Below are positions 43,886 through 52,976 of a DNA stretch of 64,000 nt, piece by piece (within the stretch, counting starts at the first letter, position 1; every line of letters begins with the position of its first letter). Below the pieces are notes generated by a model. It was not told the DNA's origin. It did not search any database and saw nothing but the letters and a program-made list of their open reading frames with translations. A program made the translations under genes and the position numbers. Location: assembly GCF_030166655.1 (NCBI RefSeq), contig NZ_CP126446.1, forward strand, positions 2,294,001 to 2,358,000, in the 5' to 3' direction. The stretch comes from Pontibacillus chungwhensis. GTDB lineage: Bacteria > Bacillota > Bacilli > Bacillales > BH030062.

Positions 43886-43913
43886 ATCGTAACATTCCAA
43901 AAAATATATGCAA
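43886..43913 (-). promoter_or_regulatory. candidate osmoregulated promoter of proHJA
   Basis: TTGCAT (43913-43908) is followed on the minus strand by TACGAT at 16-nt spacing (43891-43886) or GATAAT at 19-nt spacing (43888-43883). Such suboptimal elements are common in salt-inducible sigma-A promoters. Confidence 0.35.
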
Positions 43914-44265
43914 GGGCTTTCGGATAAGTGGGGCGTAAAGAGGCGAAATAGTTTATGTAAACGGTTCCATTCGTCCTTATTCACTCAATGTGGCGTCTCA
44001 AGGCTGCTGATTTCTTCTCAAGAGGTTTTATGAAGATTATGGAAAGGTCTTGTTTTTCAATACCCTAATTGTTTGATTATTCAATAATTTAGAAGATATT
44101 CAGATGTCCATCATTTGTACTGCGACATTTGATGGATTCTGTAACCTAGTGGTTCCCTCCACCTTTTCCATAATTATAATATTTTAAGACAAACATAAAT
44201 TTTTTAGATTAACTGGGCAGAAATAAAGGAAAGAATACATATAACCATTAAAGGAGTTTAAATTT
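43914..44265. other. non-coding interval between proH and DUF2254 gene
   Basis: This 352-nt AT-rich stretch separates divergent genes. It contains a TATAAT at about 44175-44180 but no matching -35, and no ORF with a ribosome site. Nothing else was recognised. Confidence 0.3.
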
Positions 44266-45627
44266 ATGTTCTATCAAATAAAACGTTATGCAACGATGTC
44301 TAAACGCGAAAGAAAGAATGAACTACAGTCTACCCTCTGGTTTATGCCAATGTGGTATATTATCGCATCAATCTGCCTATCCGCTTTAACCTTTTTCCTG
44401 GACTATAAACTAGACTTAGCTGCTTACTTTCCTAAGCTTATAGCATTTAGCGCAAGTACAACTCAGACACTTTTAGGATCATTAGTCGGAGGGGTGTTAA
44501 CACTTAGTGCCTTTACCATTAACTCTATTCTGGTAGCTCTGACTACGTTCAGCGGACAATTCTCGTCTAAAATGCTATTGAATTACATAAGTGACAGAAA
44601 CACTCAACATGTAATGGGAATCTTTAACGGAAGCTTCATATACGTCTTATTAAACTTCCTCTATGTCTCAAACGATGATGTAGAGTATCTCTTAGCTATA
44701 CCTTTCCTTTCGATTGCAACCGTTTTTCTTGCAGCTATTACGTTCGTTTATTTCATTAATCACACTACAACTTGGCTGCAGGTGCATAACATCACCTCAC
44801 GGATGAAAGAGAATTCTAAGAAGATTATTCAAAGTTCGCTAATGAAAGAAATTGAACCTTTTCGGAAAACAACAGACGAAACATTAGCTCAAAAACCTAC
44901 TGAAGAAGGAAATGTAATTCTTGCCGAAAGTTCTGGTTACCTGCAATTAGCCGATTTTCAAAAACTTATATACCAAGCGAAAGAAGATGATTTAGTTATA
45001 TCACTTCAACCTCGTATCGGAGAGTTTGTGCTGTGCAATACCCCTCTGTTCACCTATTGGGGAGATGAAGAAAAGTTTAATAAGAAAACCTATTTAAAGT
45101 TAGTCGAATTAGGTAAAAAACAAACGGAAATTCAAGATCTTGAATACGGCGTAAATAAACTTGCTGAAGTTGCTATACGCGCTCTTGGGAATGATGATCC
45201 TTTAACGGTCACCAATACCCTTCACCAGATAACAGAATTATTGCAAGAAGTAGGAAGCGTCACAGATTTCTCTCCTTATCTATACGATAAGGATGGGCAT
45301 TTACGTCTGATGCTTTGCCAGGAAGATTTCAAATTTTACTTACACAAAGGCTTCGCTAATATAAGAGAATATAGTCATCACAACGTCACGATTATTACTG
45401 AAATCTTATCCATGCTATCCTTATTAGCTAAAGGAATGGACGAAAGATTCCTTCCGGATATTTGGGAGTTTGCCTACCAAACCGTAAAAGGTCTGAATGG
45501 ATGTAGCTTATTTGAGAATGATTGCTATTATCTTATTAACAACCTAGAATCTGTATCAAGAAATACTCATAAAGAGAATGAATTTGACCCACTAAAAGAA
45601 GAACTTTTAAAAACGATCTATCAATAA
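44266..45627 (+). CDS. DUF2254 membrane protein
   Basis: A 453-residue protein with four N-terminal membrane helices (residues 28-170; the second pair includes TQTLLGSLVGGVLTLSAFT) and a cytoplasmic C-terminal domain of about 270 residues. The pattern fits DUF2254, whose function is unknown; some members are linked to cation or envelope stress. AAAGGAGTTTAAATTT precedes the ATG. Confidence 0.8.
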   Translation: MFYQIKRYATMSKRERKNELQSTLWFMPMWYIIASICLSALTFFLDYKLDLAAYFPKLIAFSASTTQTLLGSLVGGVLTLSAFTINSILVALTTFSGQFSSKMLLNYISDRNTQHVMGIFNGSFIYVLLNFLYVSNDDVEYLLAIPFLSIATVFLAAITFVYFINHTTTWLQVHNITSRMKENSKKIIQSSLMKEIEPFRKTTDETLAQKPTEEGNVILAESSGYLQLADFQKLIYQAKEDDLVISLQPRIGEFVLCNTPLFTYWGDEEKFNKKTYLKLVELGKKQTEIQDLEYGVNKLAEVAIRALGNDDPLTVTNTLHQITELLQEVGSVTDFSPYLYDKDGHLRLMLCQEDFKFYLHKGFANIREYSHHNVTIITEILSMLSLLAKGMDERFLPDIWEFAYQTVKGLNGCSLFENDCYYLINNLESVSRNTHKENEFDPLKEELLKTIYQ

Positions 45628-45636
45628 AACGAAAAC

Positions 45637-45671
45637 GAGCGCTCTGATAGGAATCAGAGCGCTCATTTTTT
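45637..45671 (+). terminator. terminator after the DUF2254 gene
   Basis: GAGCGCTCTGA and TCAGAGCGCTC form an 11-bp perfect stem followed by T6. Confidence 0.88.
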
Positions 45672-45718
45672 CGTTTATTCAATTTTTTTCTTCAGGCTTT
45701 TGTTCACTAGCTCCATAT

Positions 45719-47380
45719 TTAATTAGAGAGAATATAAACTCGAGCTTCATATGGCGATAAGTTCAAGAGGTTTTGATCTGTATGTTGAACGGATTTATAA
45801 TTACTAAGAATCAAAGCTTCTTCATTAACTGCTATAGGAGGAATAAAAGAGACTTCGGCTTCTGTTAGATTTGCAATAACTAACGCGTAGTCATCCCCTA
45901 GCGTTCTTGTGTAGGCATAAATTTGAGGGTCTTCCTCATTGACTAAATCATATGTGCCATACGTAAACAAGTCATACTTCTTCTTCAATTGGATCATCTT
46001 TTTATAATAATTCAGAATTGAGTCCGGATCTTTCCTTTGGGTATCCACATTAACCAATTCATAGTTTGGATTAATCTTCATCCATGGACTCCCACTCGTG
46101 AAACCTGCATTTAATTCAGAGCTCCACTGCATCGGCGTCCGGCTATTATCACGTGAGGTATTCCACAGGATATCCATCACTTCCTGTTCGGTTTTACCTT
46201 CTTCGATCATATTGTGATACATATTTTTAGCGGCTACATCATCAAAGTCTTCAATAGAAGGAAACTGGAAATTAGTCATACCAATCTCTTGTCCTTGATA
46301 AATGAACGGTGTGCCTTGCATAAAGAAATACATGGTCGCTAAGGAAGTAGCACTTTCTCGCCAATAACGACTATCATTTCCCCAGGTAGAAACACTTCGG
46401 GCCTTATCATGGTTTTCAATGAAGAGAGCATTCCATCCATCTCCCTCAAGACCTTTTTGCCAACGGGTTAAGGCATCTTTTAACGCAAGTACATCCAACT
46501 TTTCTTCAGCGTCTTGATCCCAAAGGTCTAAATGTTCGAACTGAAAGACCATGTCCATCTTTCCTTCATCCCCAACCCATAAATGAGCTTCATCGGCACT
46601 GACACCATTTGCTTCGCCTACCGTCATGACATCATAATTTCTATAAGTGCGATCTTTGAACTCTTGAAGAAATTCATGAATGCCGTCCTGATTCATATGC
46701 ATATCAAAGGAAGAGACATACTTTTCATGATCTGGGTTCGGAAGATCAGGAAGACCTGTACGCTTCTTAATGTGACTAATCGCATCAATGCGGAACCCAT
46801 CAATCCCTTTATCAAGCCACCAATTGACCGTATCATATAAGACTTCACGCACTTCTTCATTCTCCCAGTTAAGGTCCGGTTGTTTCTTTGAGAACAAATG
46901 CATATAGTATTGACCCGTTGCTTCGTCGAACTCCCATGCAGAACCACCAAAGATACTCTCCCAATTATTAGGCTCGGCACCGTCTTTTGGATCTCTCCAT
47001 ATATACCAGTCACGTTTTGGGTGATCTTTGGAGGACTTCGATTCAATAAACCATGGGTGTTCGTCACTTGTATGATTCAGCACCAGGTCTATAATTAACT
47101 TCATATCACGTTTATGGACTTCTTGTAATAGCTGATCAAAGTCTTCCATTGTCCCGAATTCTTCCAATATGTCCTGGTAGTCTGATATATCATAACCGTT
47201 ATCATCTTTAGGAGATTTATACATTGGACAAATCCAAATGAAATCAATACCTAATTCCTTTAAATAATCGAGACGACTCATCATCCCTTTTAAGTCTCCG
47301 ATACCATCGCCGTTTGAATCTTGAAAACTCCTTGGATAAACCTGATATCCTACAGCTTCTTTCCACCATACTCGTTCCAT
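45719..47380 (-). CDS. malL: oligo-1,6-glucosidase / alpha-glucosidase (GH13)
   Basis: A 553-residue GH13 subfamily 31 glucosidase. It has DFIWICPMYKSP, DLVLNHTSDEHPWF, the catalytic Asp in DGFRIDAI, acid/base Glu in VGEANG and the third Asp in FIENHDKAR. It hydrolyses isomaltose, maltose or sucrose isomers inside the cell. It overlaps the upstream EEP gene by one base (TAATG), so it is last of a PTS-EEP-glucosidase operon. The absence of a signal peptide supports a cytoplasmic enzyme fed by the PTS. Confidence 0.93.
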   Translation of the reverse strand: MERVWWKEAVGYQVYPRSFQDSNGDGIGDLKGMMSRLDYLKELGIDFIWICPMYKSPKDDNGYDISDYQDILEEFGTMEDFDQLLQEVHKRDMKLIIDLVLNHTSDEHPWFIESKSSKDHPKRDWYIWRDPKDGAEPNNWESIFGGSAWEFDEATGQYYMHLFSKKQPDLNWENEEVREVLYDTVNWWLDKGIDGFRIDAISHIKKRTGLPDLPNPDHEKYVSSFDMHMNQDGIHEFLQEFKDRTYRNYDVMTVGEANGVSADEAHLWVGDEGKMDMVFQFEHLDLWDQDAEEKLDVLALKDALTRWQKGLEGDGWNALFIENHDKARSVSTWGNDSRYWRESATSLATMYFFMQGTPFIYQGQEIGMTNFQFPSIEDFDDVAAKNMYHNMIEEGKTEQEVMDILWNTSRDNSRTPMQWSSELNAGFTSGSPWMKINPNYELVNVDTQRKDPDSILNYYKKMIQLKKKYDLFTYGTYDLVNEEDPQIYAYTRTLGDDYALVIANLTEAEVSFIPPIAVNEEALILSNYKSVQHTDQNLLNLSPYEARVYILSN

Positions 47381-48192
47381 TATTTATCCCTCTTTCCCTT
47401 ACCAATCGTACATGTGATCTCCAAACCAAAGTGATCAGACACGACCGGGCTTTTGCCTCCATCTAGCACAATCTCAGACCTTAGTACTTCAATAGGTTGA
47501 TTACAGAAGATATGGTCAATCTTAATACCTTCTTTATTGTGGTCCCAGCCGGCAATATTTCCTTCAACTGTGGCATTCCCAAGTTGATCCACGGCCTCTT
47601 CATGTGTATCGATCCACCCATATTTCTTTATGTAGTCATATCCCTCGCCACGTTTCATATCTGACGCATTAAAATCCCCCAGTAAAAAGGTTAAGCGGTC
47701 ACCTTGGACATAACTTAATAGTGAATCTACTTGTGAAACATAGGACTCTTCTTCATCGCCCCACCAACCAAGATGACAAGAAAATAACGTCATTGGCACG
47801 CCTTCTATTGTGCATGATACAGAAACAATCTTTCGCGATTTCCAATAGTCAATCGATTCCGATTCAGTAACGTAAAAAGAGTCGGAATAATTGATAGGAT
47901 GTCTCAGAAGAAGGGCAATCCCTTCTTCATACACATCATACCCATAATGAGAAACATCCCACACGAGCTCATAATCCTTACTCCCTAATTTATGGAGCTC
48001 TTGTTGAAGTAAATATCCATAATTGTCGCTCCGTATATCATTGTAAAGATACGGGGCCTCTTTATGCTGACTCACTTCCTGCAGGGCAATCGCATCATAC
48101 CTACTGTTATGGATTTTTGATGCAAGTTGTTTTATCTTCATGTGAGGGTTCTCTTCTTGCCATGCGTGAACATTAATGGTCAGTAATTTCAT
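47380..48192 (-). CDS. endonuclease/exonuclease/phosphatase family hydrolase
   Basis: A 270-residue EEP-fold protein with TINVHAWQEENP, ALQEVSQH (catalytic Glu), CHLGWWGDEEES, LGDFNAS and SDHFGLEI (terminal Asp-His). No signal peptide. It is placed inside an alpha-glucoside PTS operon, 3 nt after the PTS gene, so it probably acts on a phosphorylated sugar or related ester rather than DNA. That role is an inference from context. Confidence 0.8.
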   Translation of the reverse strand: MKLLTINVHAWQEENPHMKIKQLASKIHNSRYDAIALQEVSQHKEAPYLYNDIRSDNYGYLLQQELHKLGSKDYELVWDVSHYGYDVYEEGIALLLRHPINYSDSFYVTESESIDYWKSRKIVSVSCTIEGVPMTLFSCHLGWWGDEEESYVSQVDSLLSYVQGDRLTFLLGDFNASDMKRGEGYDYIKKYGWIDTHEEAVDQLGNATVEGNIAGWDHNKEGIKIDHIFCNQPIEVLRSEIVLDGGKSPVVSDHFGLEITCTIGKGKRDK

Positions 48193-48195
48193 AGA

Positions 48196-49863
48196 TTAAG
48201 CTCCTAATTTTGTTTGAATCTCAGATTTTAATACGTCCGCTTTAGGACCGTAAATGGCCTGTACACCTCTATCTTTTACAACGAGGCCCATTGCTCCGTT
48301 TCGTTTCCATTGATCCTCTTCTGCCACTTTCTCTAAATCATTAACAGTTACACGTAAACGAGTCATACACGCATCTACTTCATAAATATTTTCTTTTCCA
48401 CCGAGTAAAGCAATGACTTGACCTGATTGAGAAAGATCTTCTCCTTCTTCCCCTTCAGCTGAGCTAGCGCTGCTTTCTTCTGGGTTGTCATCAATATAAT
48501 TTCCTTTACGTCCAGGAGTTGGTAATTTCATCTTTTTAATCATAACATTTGCAATCGTGAAATTCAGTCCGAAGAAGACAAGACACGTCACAGCAAAGTT
48601 AATAAGGTCTCTCCCAATTCCTGCATTAATCATTAGTGGTGTACGGGTAATCAATTCCACCATACCAAATGCGTGAACACGCAAGTCCACAAGATCCACT
48701 ACAGCAAAAGCCAATCCTGTCATAATCGCGTACACAACATATAATAGAGGTGCAGCGAACATGAACATAAATTCAATCGGTTCCGTTACGCCTGTTAAAA
48801 AGACGGCGAGACCTGCTGAGAGGAAGACGGATTTATACTTACTTTTCTTATCCTGATCGACGTTTTTGTACATCGCAAGAGCAATTCCGATAAGTGCTGC
48901 AGTTGATGTAACAACCTGCCCTGCTTTAAACCTCGCAGGAGTCACATTCTCCTTCAATTCGTTATAAGCTTCCATATTTCCTTGAGACATGTAGTTGTAT
49001 AAATCAGTTGCCCAAGCTAACCATAACGGGTCCTGACCTGCTACAGCCTGTCCAATATTTTTACCCGTTTGAATAATGTAAGTTCCACCTAATTCGGTGT
49101 AATTTATAGGAACCGTCAACATGTGATGCAAACCAAACGGTAGCATAAGACGCTCCATGGCTCCATAAACAAATGGAGCTAATATTGGTGCTGAATCTCT
49201 CGATGTTGCGATCCATTCACCAAAGTTATTAAGAACCGTTTGAATGGGAGGCCACACGAGCGCCATTGCTAATGAAACAAAAACTGACCCTAACATAACC
49301 ACAAACGGTACAAACCGTTTCCCATTAAAGAATCCTAACGCATCAGGCAATTTATCAAATGCATAATACTTATTAAAAAGACTAGCCCCTAAGAAACCTG
49401 AAATGATCCCTACAAATACTCCCATATTGAGTGCAGGAGCACCTAATACATTAATAAAATAATCCCCAACAGGCATTTCTGTACCTAAAAATGATGTTAC
49501 AGTTTGCTCCCCATCAATTAACATAGCGGAGTTAACACCAAATATAGCTCCTGTAATTCTGTTTATAAAGATAAAAGCAAGAAGGGCTGCGAACGCTCCA
49601 CCTGCCCGTTCCTTAGCCCAGGACCCACCTATTGCAACTGCAAATAAGATATGCAGGTTGCCAATAATGGACCAACCGATATCTTCCATAATTCGCGCAA
49701 ACGCTTGCATAAAAGCAAGGTCATCTACCACCATATCAAGTGCTTTCCCTAATGAGATCATAATACCAGCTGCTGGCATTACAGCCACTACAACCATTAA
49801 TGCTTTCCCAAACTTTTGCCAGAAATCAAATGAAAAGATCGGCAATTGCTTTATTTTTGACAT
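48196..49863 (-). CDS. PTS system EIICB, alpha-glucoside/glucose family
   Basis: A 555-residue sugar permease. Residues 10 to about 430 are the multi-helix EIIC domain (VVAVMPAAGIMISLGKA, PFGLHHMLTVPINY, GVTEPIEFMF). A Ser/Glu-rich linker follows, then an EIIB domain with the phospho-Cys in EVDACMTRLRV (about residue 497). No EIIA is attached. The family is glucose/maltose/N-acetylglucosamine; the co-transcribed malL argues for an alpha-glucoside. The ATG at 49863 follows AAGGGGAGTGGG; the frame starts 14 codons earlier without a ribosome site. Confidence 0.88.
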   Translation of the reverse strand: MSKIKQLPIFSFDFWQKFGKALMVVVAVMPAAGIMISLGKALDMVVDDLAFMQAFARIMEDIGWSIIGNLHILFAVAIGGSWAKERAGGAFAALLAFIFINRITGAIFGVNSAMLIDGEQTVTSFLGTEMPVGDYFINVLGAPALNMGVFVGIISGFLGASLFNKYYAFDKLPDALGFFNGKRFVPFVVMLGSVFVSLAMALVWPPIQTVLNNFGEWIATSRDSAPILAPFVYGAMERLMLPFGLHHMLTVPINYTELGGTYIIQTGKNIGQAVAGQDPLWLAWATDLYNYMSQGNMEAYNELKENVTPARFKAGQVVTSTAALIGIALAMYKNVDQDKKSKYKSVFLSAGLAVFLTGVTEPIEFMFMFAAPLLYVVYAIMTGLAFAVVDLVDLRVHAFGMVELITRTPLMINAGIGRDLINFAVTCLVFFGLNFTIANVMIKKMKLPTPGRKGNYIDDNPEESSASSAEGEEGEDLSQSGQVIALLGGKENIYEVDACMTRLRVTVNDLEKVAEEDQWKRNGAMGLVVKDRGVQAIYGPKADVLKSEIQTKLGA

Positions 49864-49890
49864 ATTCCCACTCCCCTTAGTTCTACTATC

Positions 49891-49948
49891 TGGAATCGTT
49901 TTCACAATTATGTAAAAAATGAAAACGTTTTGTGCAAACGTTTTCGCA
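49891..49948 (-). promoter_or_regulatory. promoter with three cre/LacI-type operators of the PTS-malL operon
   Basis: TGGAATCGTTTTCA (49891-49904) fits the cre pattern TGNAANCGNTNNCA exactly. Two further AAACGTTT-centred sites lie at 49920-49933 and 49933-49948. On the minus strand TTGCAC (49937-49932), 17 nt and TACATA (49914-49909) form the promoter, so the sites cover the -35, spacer and early transcript. CcpA and a LacI/MalR-type repressor are both plausible. Confidence 0.65.
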
Positions 49949-50006
49949 ACTTATGAATCAAATAGTATCGTAAATTCTTCCATTTAGCAATAGTTATCTA
50001 CTCTTT

Positions 50007-51356
50007 TCACAAAAAAATTTTATCATACTTTCTAATGTAATAAATTAATGAATCTAAATCATGAGCTTGCACACCTGCTACAACATCTTCAAACAAAAGG
50101 ATCATTACTTTCTTAAGTAGCCTAAAAGAGGTAAGAAGTGATAGCCAAAGATCTTGTTCCAAAATTCCATGATCAAGGTCCCCTCCCATATGCCCCCTAA
50201 TGACAGTAAGACTTTCATTCCATTGTTTGTATTCCTCTACCGTTAAATAGTTATTACTCATCAGAAGTCGAAGGAAAGTAGGAGCATGCTCCCAAACTCT
50301 ACTTAACAAAGTTGTAAATAATGGTAAACGATTGTATAATTCATCCATACTTCCAAATAAATGAGTGTAAATCTTCCACCATTCTTTTAGTAGCCCTGGA
50401 TGAAATCCATCTTCCCTGTAATCAACAATGGAGCGAAATATAGCTTCGATGGTCTTAGCATCTAGACCCGTAATCTCTTCCCATAAAGCGTCGAACCCTT
50501 CCGTTTCGTAAAGGAGGCTATATGTGGCAAGACCTTCTCTGATGGTTCTGAAAAAAGTTGGAGGGATATCTTCTAAAACTTCCCTTAAACGCTGCCCCTT
50601 CCTCACCCTCAATAGACACTCATGTCCAACATCCATAAACCCAGGTACTATATGAAAAGCGTACAAAAGATCGCTGTTTACGTTTAGTTTATAAATGAAT
50701 TCTTTTTCGGTTGGATATATCCGATGGGCTAGTTTCTCAAGGCCCTCTATAGGAATTTGGTAAATGAGCGAAAAAGGGTCTAAAACTTGATTCGTATGAA
50801 GTTCGATTTCATGTTGAAAGGTAGTATCAATATAGGCTAATTGATACACACTTGGCTTCGCGTCATTATAAGTAAAAACGATCTCAAATGGCGCTTCAAT
50901 GAGTTGAAGAGTCTGAACAAGATTTCCTCCTAAAGAGAATCCCATCCCGATTTTTCTTAGAGGTGGGATTGTTTGGTTTAGGATATGATTGGTCACCTCT
51001 TCATTAAAGGCTCTTGCTGCCTCATATTGGGTCTTTCCTAGCCCTGTAAAGATCCCAAGTAAGTTATACACCCAATCTTTTGGCCTCCAATCTGACACTT
51101 CCCTATGTTCACTGCCTCTAAAGATCGTATACAACTCATTTATACTAGCAGACGGACTGTAGAAATGAATGGCTGTTCCATCAAAACCAGTATCCCGTTC
51201 CTTTATGAATGACTCAGAAGAATAGATCGTTACTTCGATATCACGCTGTGATAAAAGGTCCTGATTTAGCAACCAATCTTTAATAGCTCCACTATTTAAT
51301 AAATGAAATTCTTGATTTAACACTTCAGCTCGTATAAGGTCACTATTTAAAATCAA
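50007..51356 (-). CDS. lipase-fold protein of DUF6792 / reverse-LXG type
   Basis: A 449-residue protein without signal peptide. An alpha/beta-hydrolase-like N-terminal half contains the nucleophile elbow GMGFSLGGNL (about residues 147-156), with candidate Asp/His farther on. The C-terminal half (about 250-449) is helical and lacks recognised motifs. The layout resembles secreted lipase toxins with a reversed LXG domain such as TslA of S. aureus, but no type VII genes or immunity lipoproteins lie nearby. It begins at TTG after GGGAGAA. Function is unproven. Confidence 0.55.
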   Translation of the reverse strand: MILNSDLIRAEVLNQEFHLLNSGAIKDWLLNQDLLSQRDIEVTIYSSESFIKERDTGFDGTAIHFYSPSASINELYTIFRGSEHREVSDWRPKDWVYNLLGIFTGLGKTQYEAARAFNEEVTNHILNQTIPPLRKIGMGFSLGGNLVQTLQLIEAPFEIVFTYNDAKPSVYQLAYIDTTFQHEIELHTNQVLDPFSLIYQIPIEGLEKLAHRIYPTEKEFIYKLNVNSDLLYAFHIVPGFMDVGHECLLRVRKGQRLREVLEDIPPTFFRTIREGLATYSLLYETEGFDALWEEITGLDAKTIEAIFRSIVDYREDGFHPGLLKEWWKIYTHLFGSMDELYNRLPLFTTLLSRVWEHAPTFLRLLMSNNYLTVEEYKQWNESLTVIRGHMGGDLDHGILEQDLWLSLLTSFRLLKKVMILLFEDVVAGVQAHDLDSLIYYIRKYDKIFL

Positions 51357-51515
51357 TTCTCCCGCCCCCCTTATGTTCTACATTAAGTGTAGCAAATCTC
51401 AGATACATTCACGTCCCCTATTAGATGCATATTCCCTTCTCAGGTCTTTCCTACCTTTAAGAGAAATAGTCGTAAAGATCCATTCACTTATCATAAAAAA
51501 TAGCAAAGAGGATAT

Positions 51516-51552
51516 AAAAAAAGGTGAAATCAGATCTGATTTCACCTTTTTC
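51516..51552 (-). terminator. terminator after the symporter gene
   Basis: AAAAAGGTGAAATCAGA and its complement form a 17-bp palindrome; on the minus strand it is followed by a T tract. Confidence 0.85.
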
Positions 51553-51563
51553 TTCTATAATAA

Positions 51564-52757
51564 TTAAGCTGATTTTTGTTCGTTTGTTTGAGTGTCTTCA
51601 ACTTGATTGCCCATCAATTTATCAACAATAATTGATATAGCCCCATCACCTGTTACATTTGTAGCAGTACCGAAGCTGTCTTGAGTCAAGTAAAGTGCAA
51701 TCATAAGAGAAAGCATAGCATCATTGAACCCAAGCATAGACTGAAGAAGACCAATCGCTGACATGACTGCCCCGCCTGGAACACCTGGAGCGGCGATCAT
51801 AGTAAGTCCAAGTGCCAGAATGAATGGGAAGATCTCTGCGAAGGTCACTTCCATCCCGTTCAGAAACATGACAGCCATAGCAGCACTTACAATGGTAATC
51901 GTACTACCAGAGAGATGGATATTCGCACATAGCGGAACAACAAATTCTGCAATCTTGTCTTTTACATTGTTTTTCTTCGTTTGACGAAGTGTTACTGGAA
52001 TGGTTGATGCAGATGATTGTGTTCCAAGAGCTGTGAAGTAAGCAGGCACCATATTTTTAATTGAAGTAACAACATTTTTCTTCGAAATCGCCGATGCTGC
52101 TGTATATTGTAATGTAAGCATGACAAGGTGTAAGACAATAATAATAGCAAATACTTTAATAAATGTAGACATAATTGTTGCTACTTGCCCACCATAGGTC
52201 ATATTCGCAAAGATCCCGAAGATGTGAACCGGCAATAATGGAATGATCACATATTGAATGACCTTTTCAATAATACTTCTCAGATCTTCAAACCCTTTTT
52301 GAAGCGTATCTCCCTTAATAGAAGCAAGTCCTATACCAATTACGAACGCAAGTATTAAAGCCGTCATTACACTCATAACAGGTGGCATATCAACAGTGAA
52401 AAATCCTTCTACTAAAAATTCTTCCGGGTTTTCAAAGTTCCCGTCCAGGCTTCCAACTGTTAAAATGTTAGGAAAAACGTTACTGCCTACAACAAAGGCT
52501 AATAAACCAGCAATAATCGTAGAACCATACGCAACGCCTGCTGTCAAACCAACAAGCTTCCCGGCTCCCTTCCCTAACTCACCAATTCCAGGTGCGATAA
52601 AGGATAAGATAATAAGCGGGATAATAAAGTTTAGAAAGTTCCCAAACAAACCATTAAACGTAGCGAACAATTCTATTCCCGTTTGAGGAAGTACTAATCC
52701 ACTAATAATTCCTAGTGCAATGCCAATTAAAAGTCGTGGTAATAATCCTATTTTCAT
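51564..52757 (-). CDS. dicarboxylate/amino acid:cation symporter (SDF family)
   Basis: A 397-residue transporter of the glutamate/aspartate (DAACS/SDF) family with eight membrane helices and two hairpins. The serine-rich hairpin ALGTQSSASTIPVT and the NVTGDGAIS motif correspond to substrate and sodium sites. It imports glutamate, aspartate, serine or succinate with Na+ or H+. AGGAGGACAAAAC precedes the ATG. Confidence 0.88.
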   Translation of the reverse strand: MKIGLLPRLLIGIALGIISGLVLPQTGIELFATFNGLFGNFLNFIIPLIILSFIAPGIGELGKGAGKLVGLTAGVAYGSTIIAGLLAFVVGSNVFPNILTVGSLDGNFENPEEFLVEGFFTVDMPPVMSVMTALILAFVIGIGLASIKGDTLQKGFEDLRSIIEKVIQYVIIPLLPVHIFGIFANMTYGGQVATIMSTFIKVFAIIIVLHLVMLTLQYTAASAISKKNVVTSIKNMVPAYFTALGTQSSASTIPVTLRQTKKNNVKDKIAEFVVPLCANIHLSGSTITIVSAAMAVMFLNGMEVTFAEIFPFILALGLTMIAAPGVPGGAVMSAIGLLQSMLGFNDAMLSLMIALYLTQDSFGTATNVTGDGAISIIVDKLMGNQVEDTQTNEQKSA

Positions 52758-52976
52758 GTTTTGTCCTCCTCAGGTGAACAACCGTTTTCTCTTGATGGAT
52801 ACAAGTATAGACCTTGAACCCTTATTTGTTAAGGAAAAAACATAAATTCGGAATTTTCAGTTTATAGACCGCTTTCATATATACCGTAGCGTTCTTCTAA
52901 TCCCCACATATATACAGCATGATTTCTTATCGAGGCGTAAATACTAAACCTCATAACGCTTGTTAGGAGGGATCGT

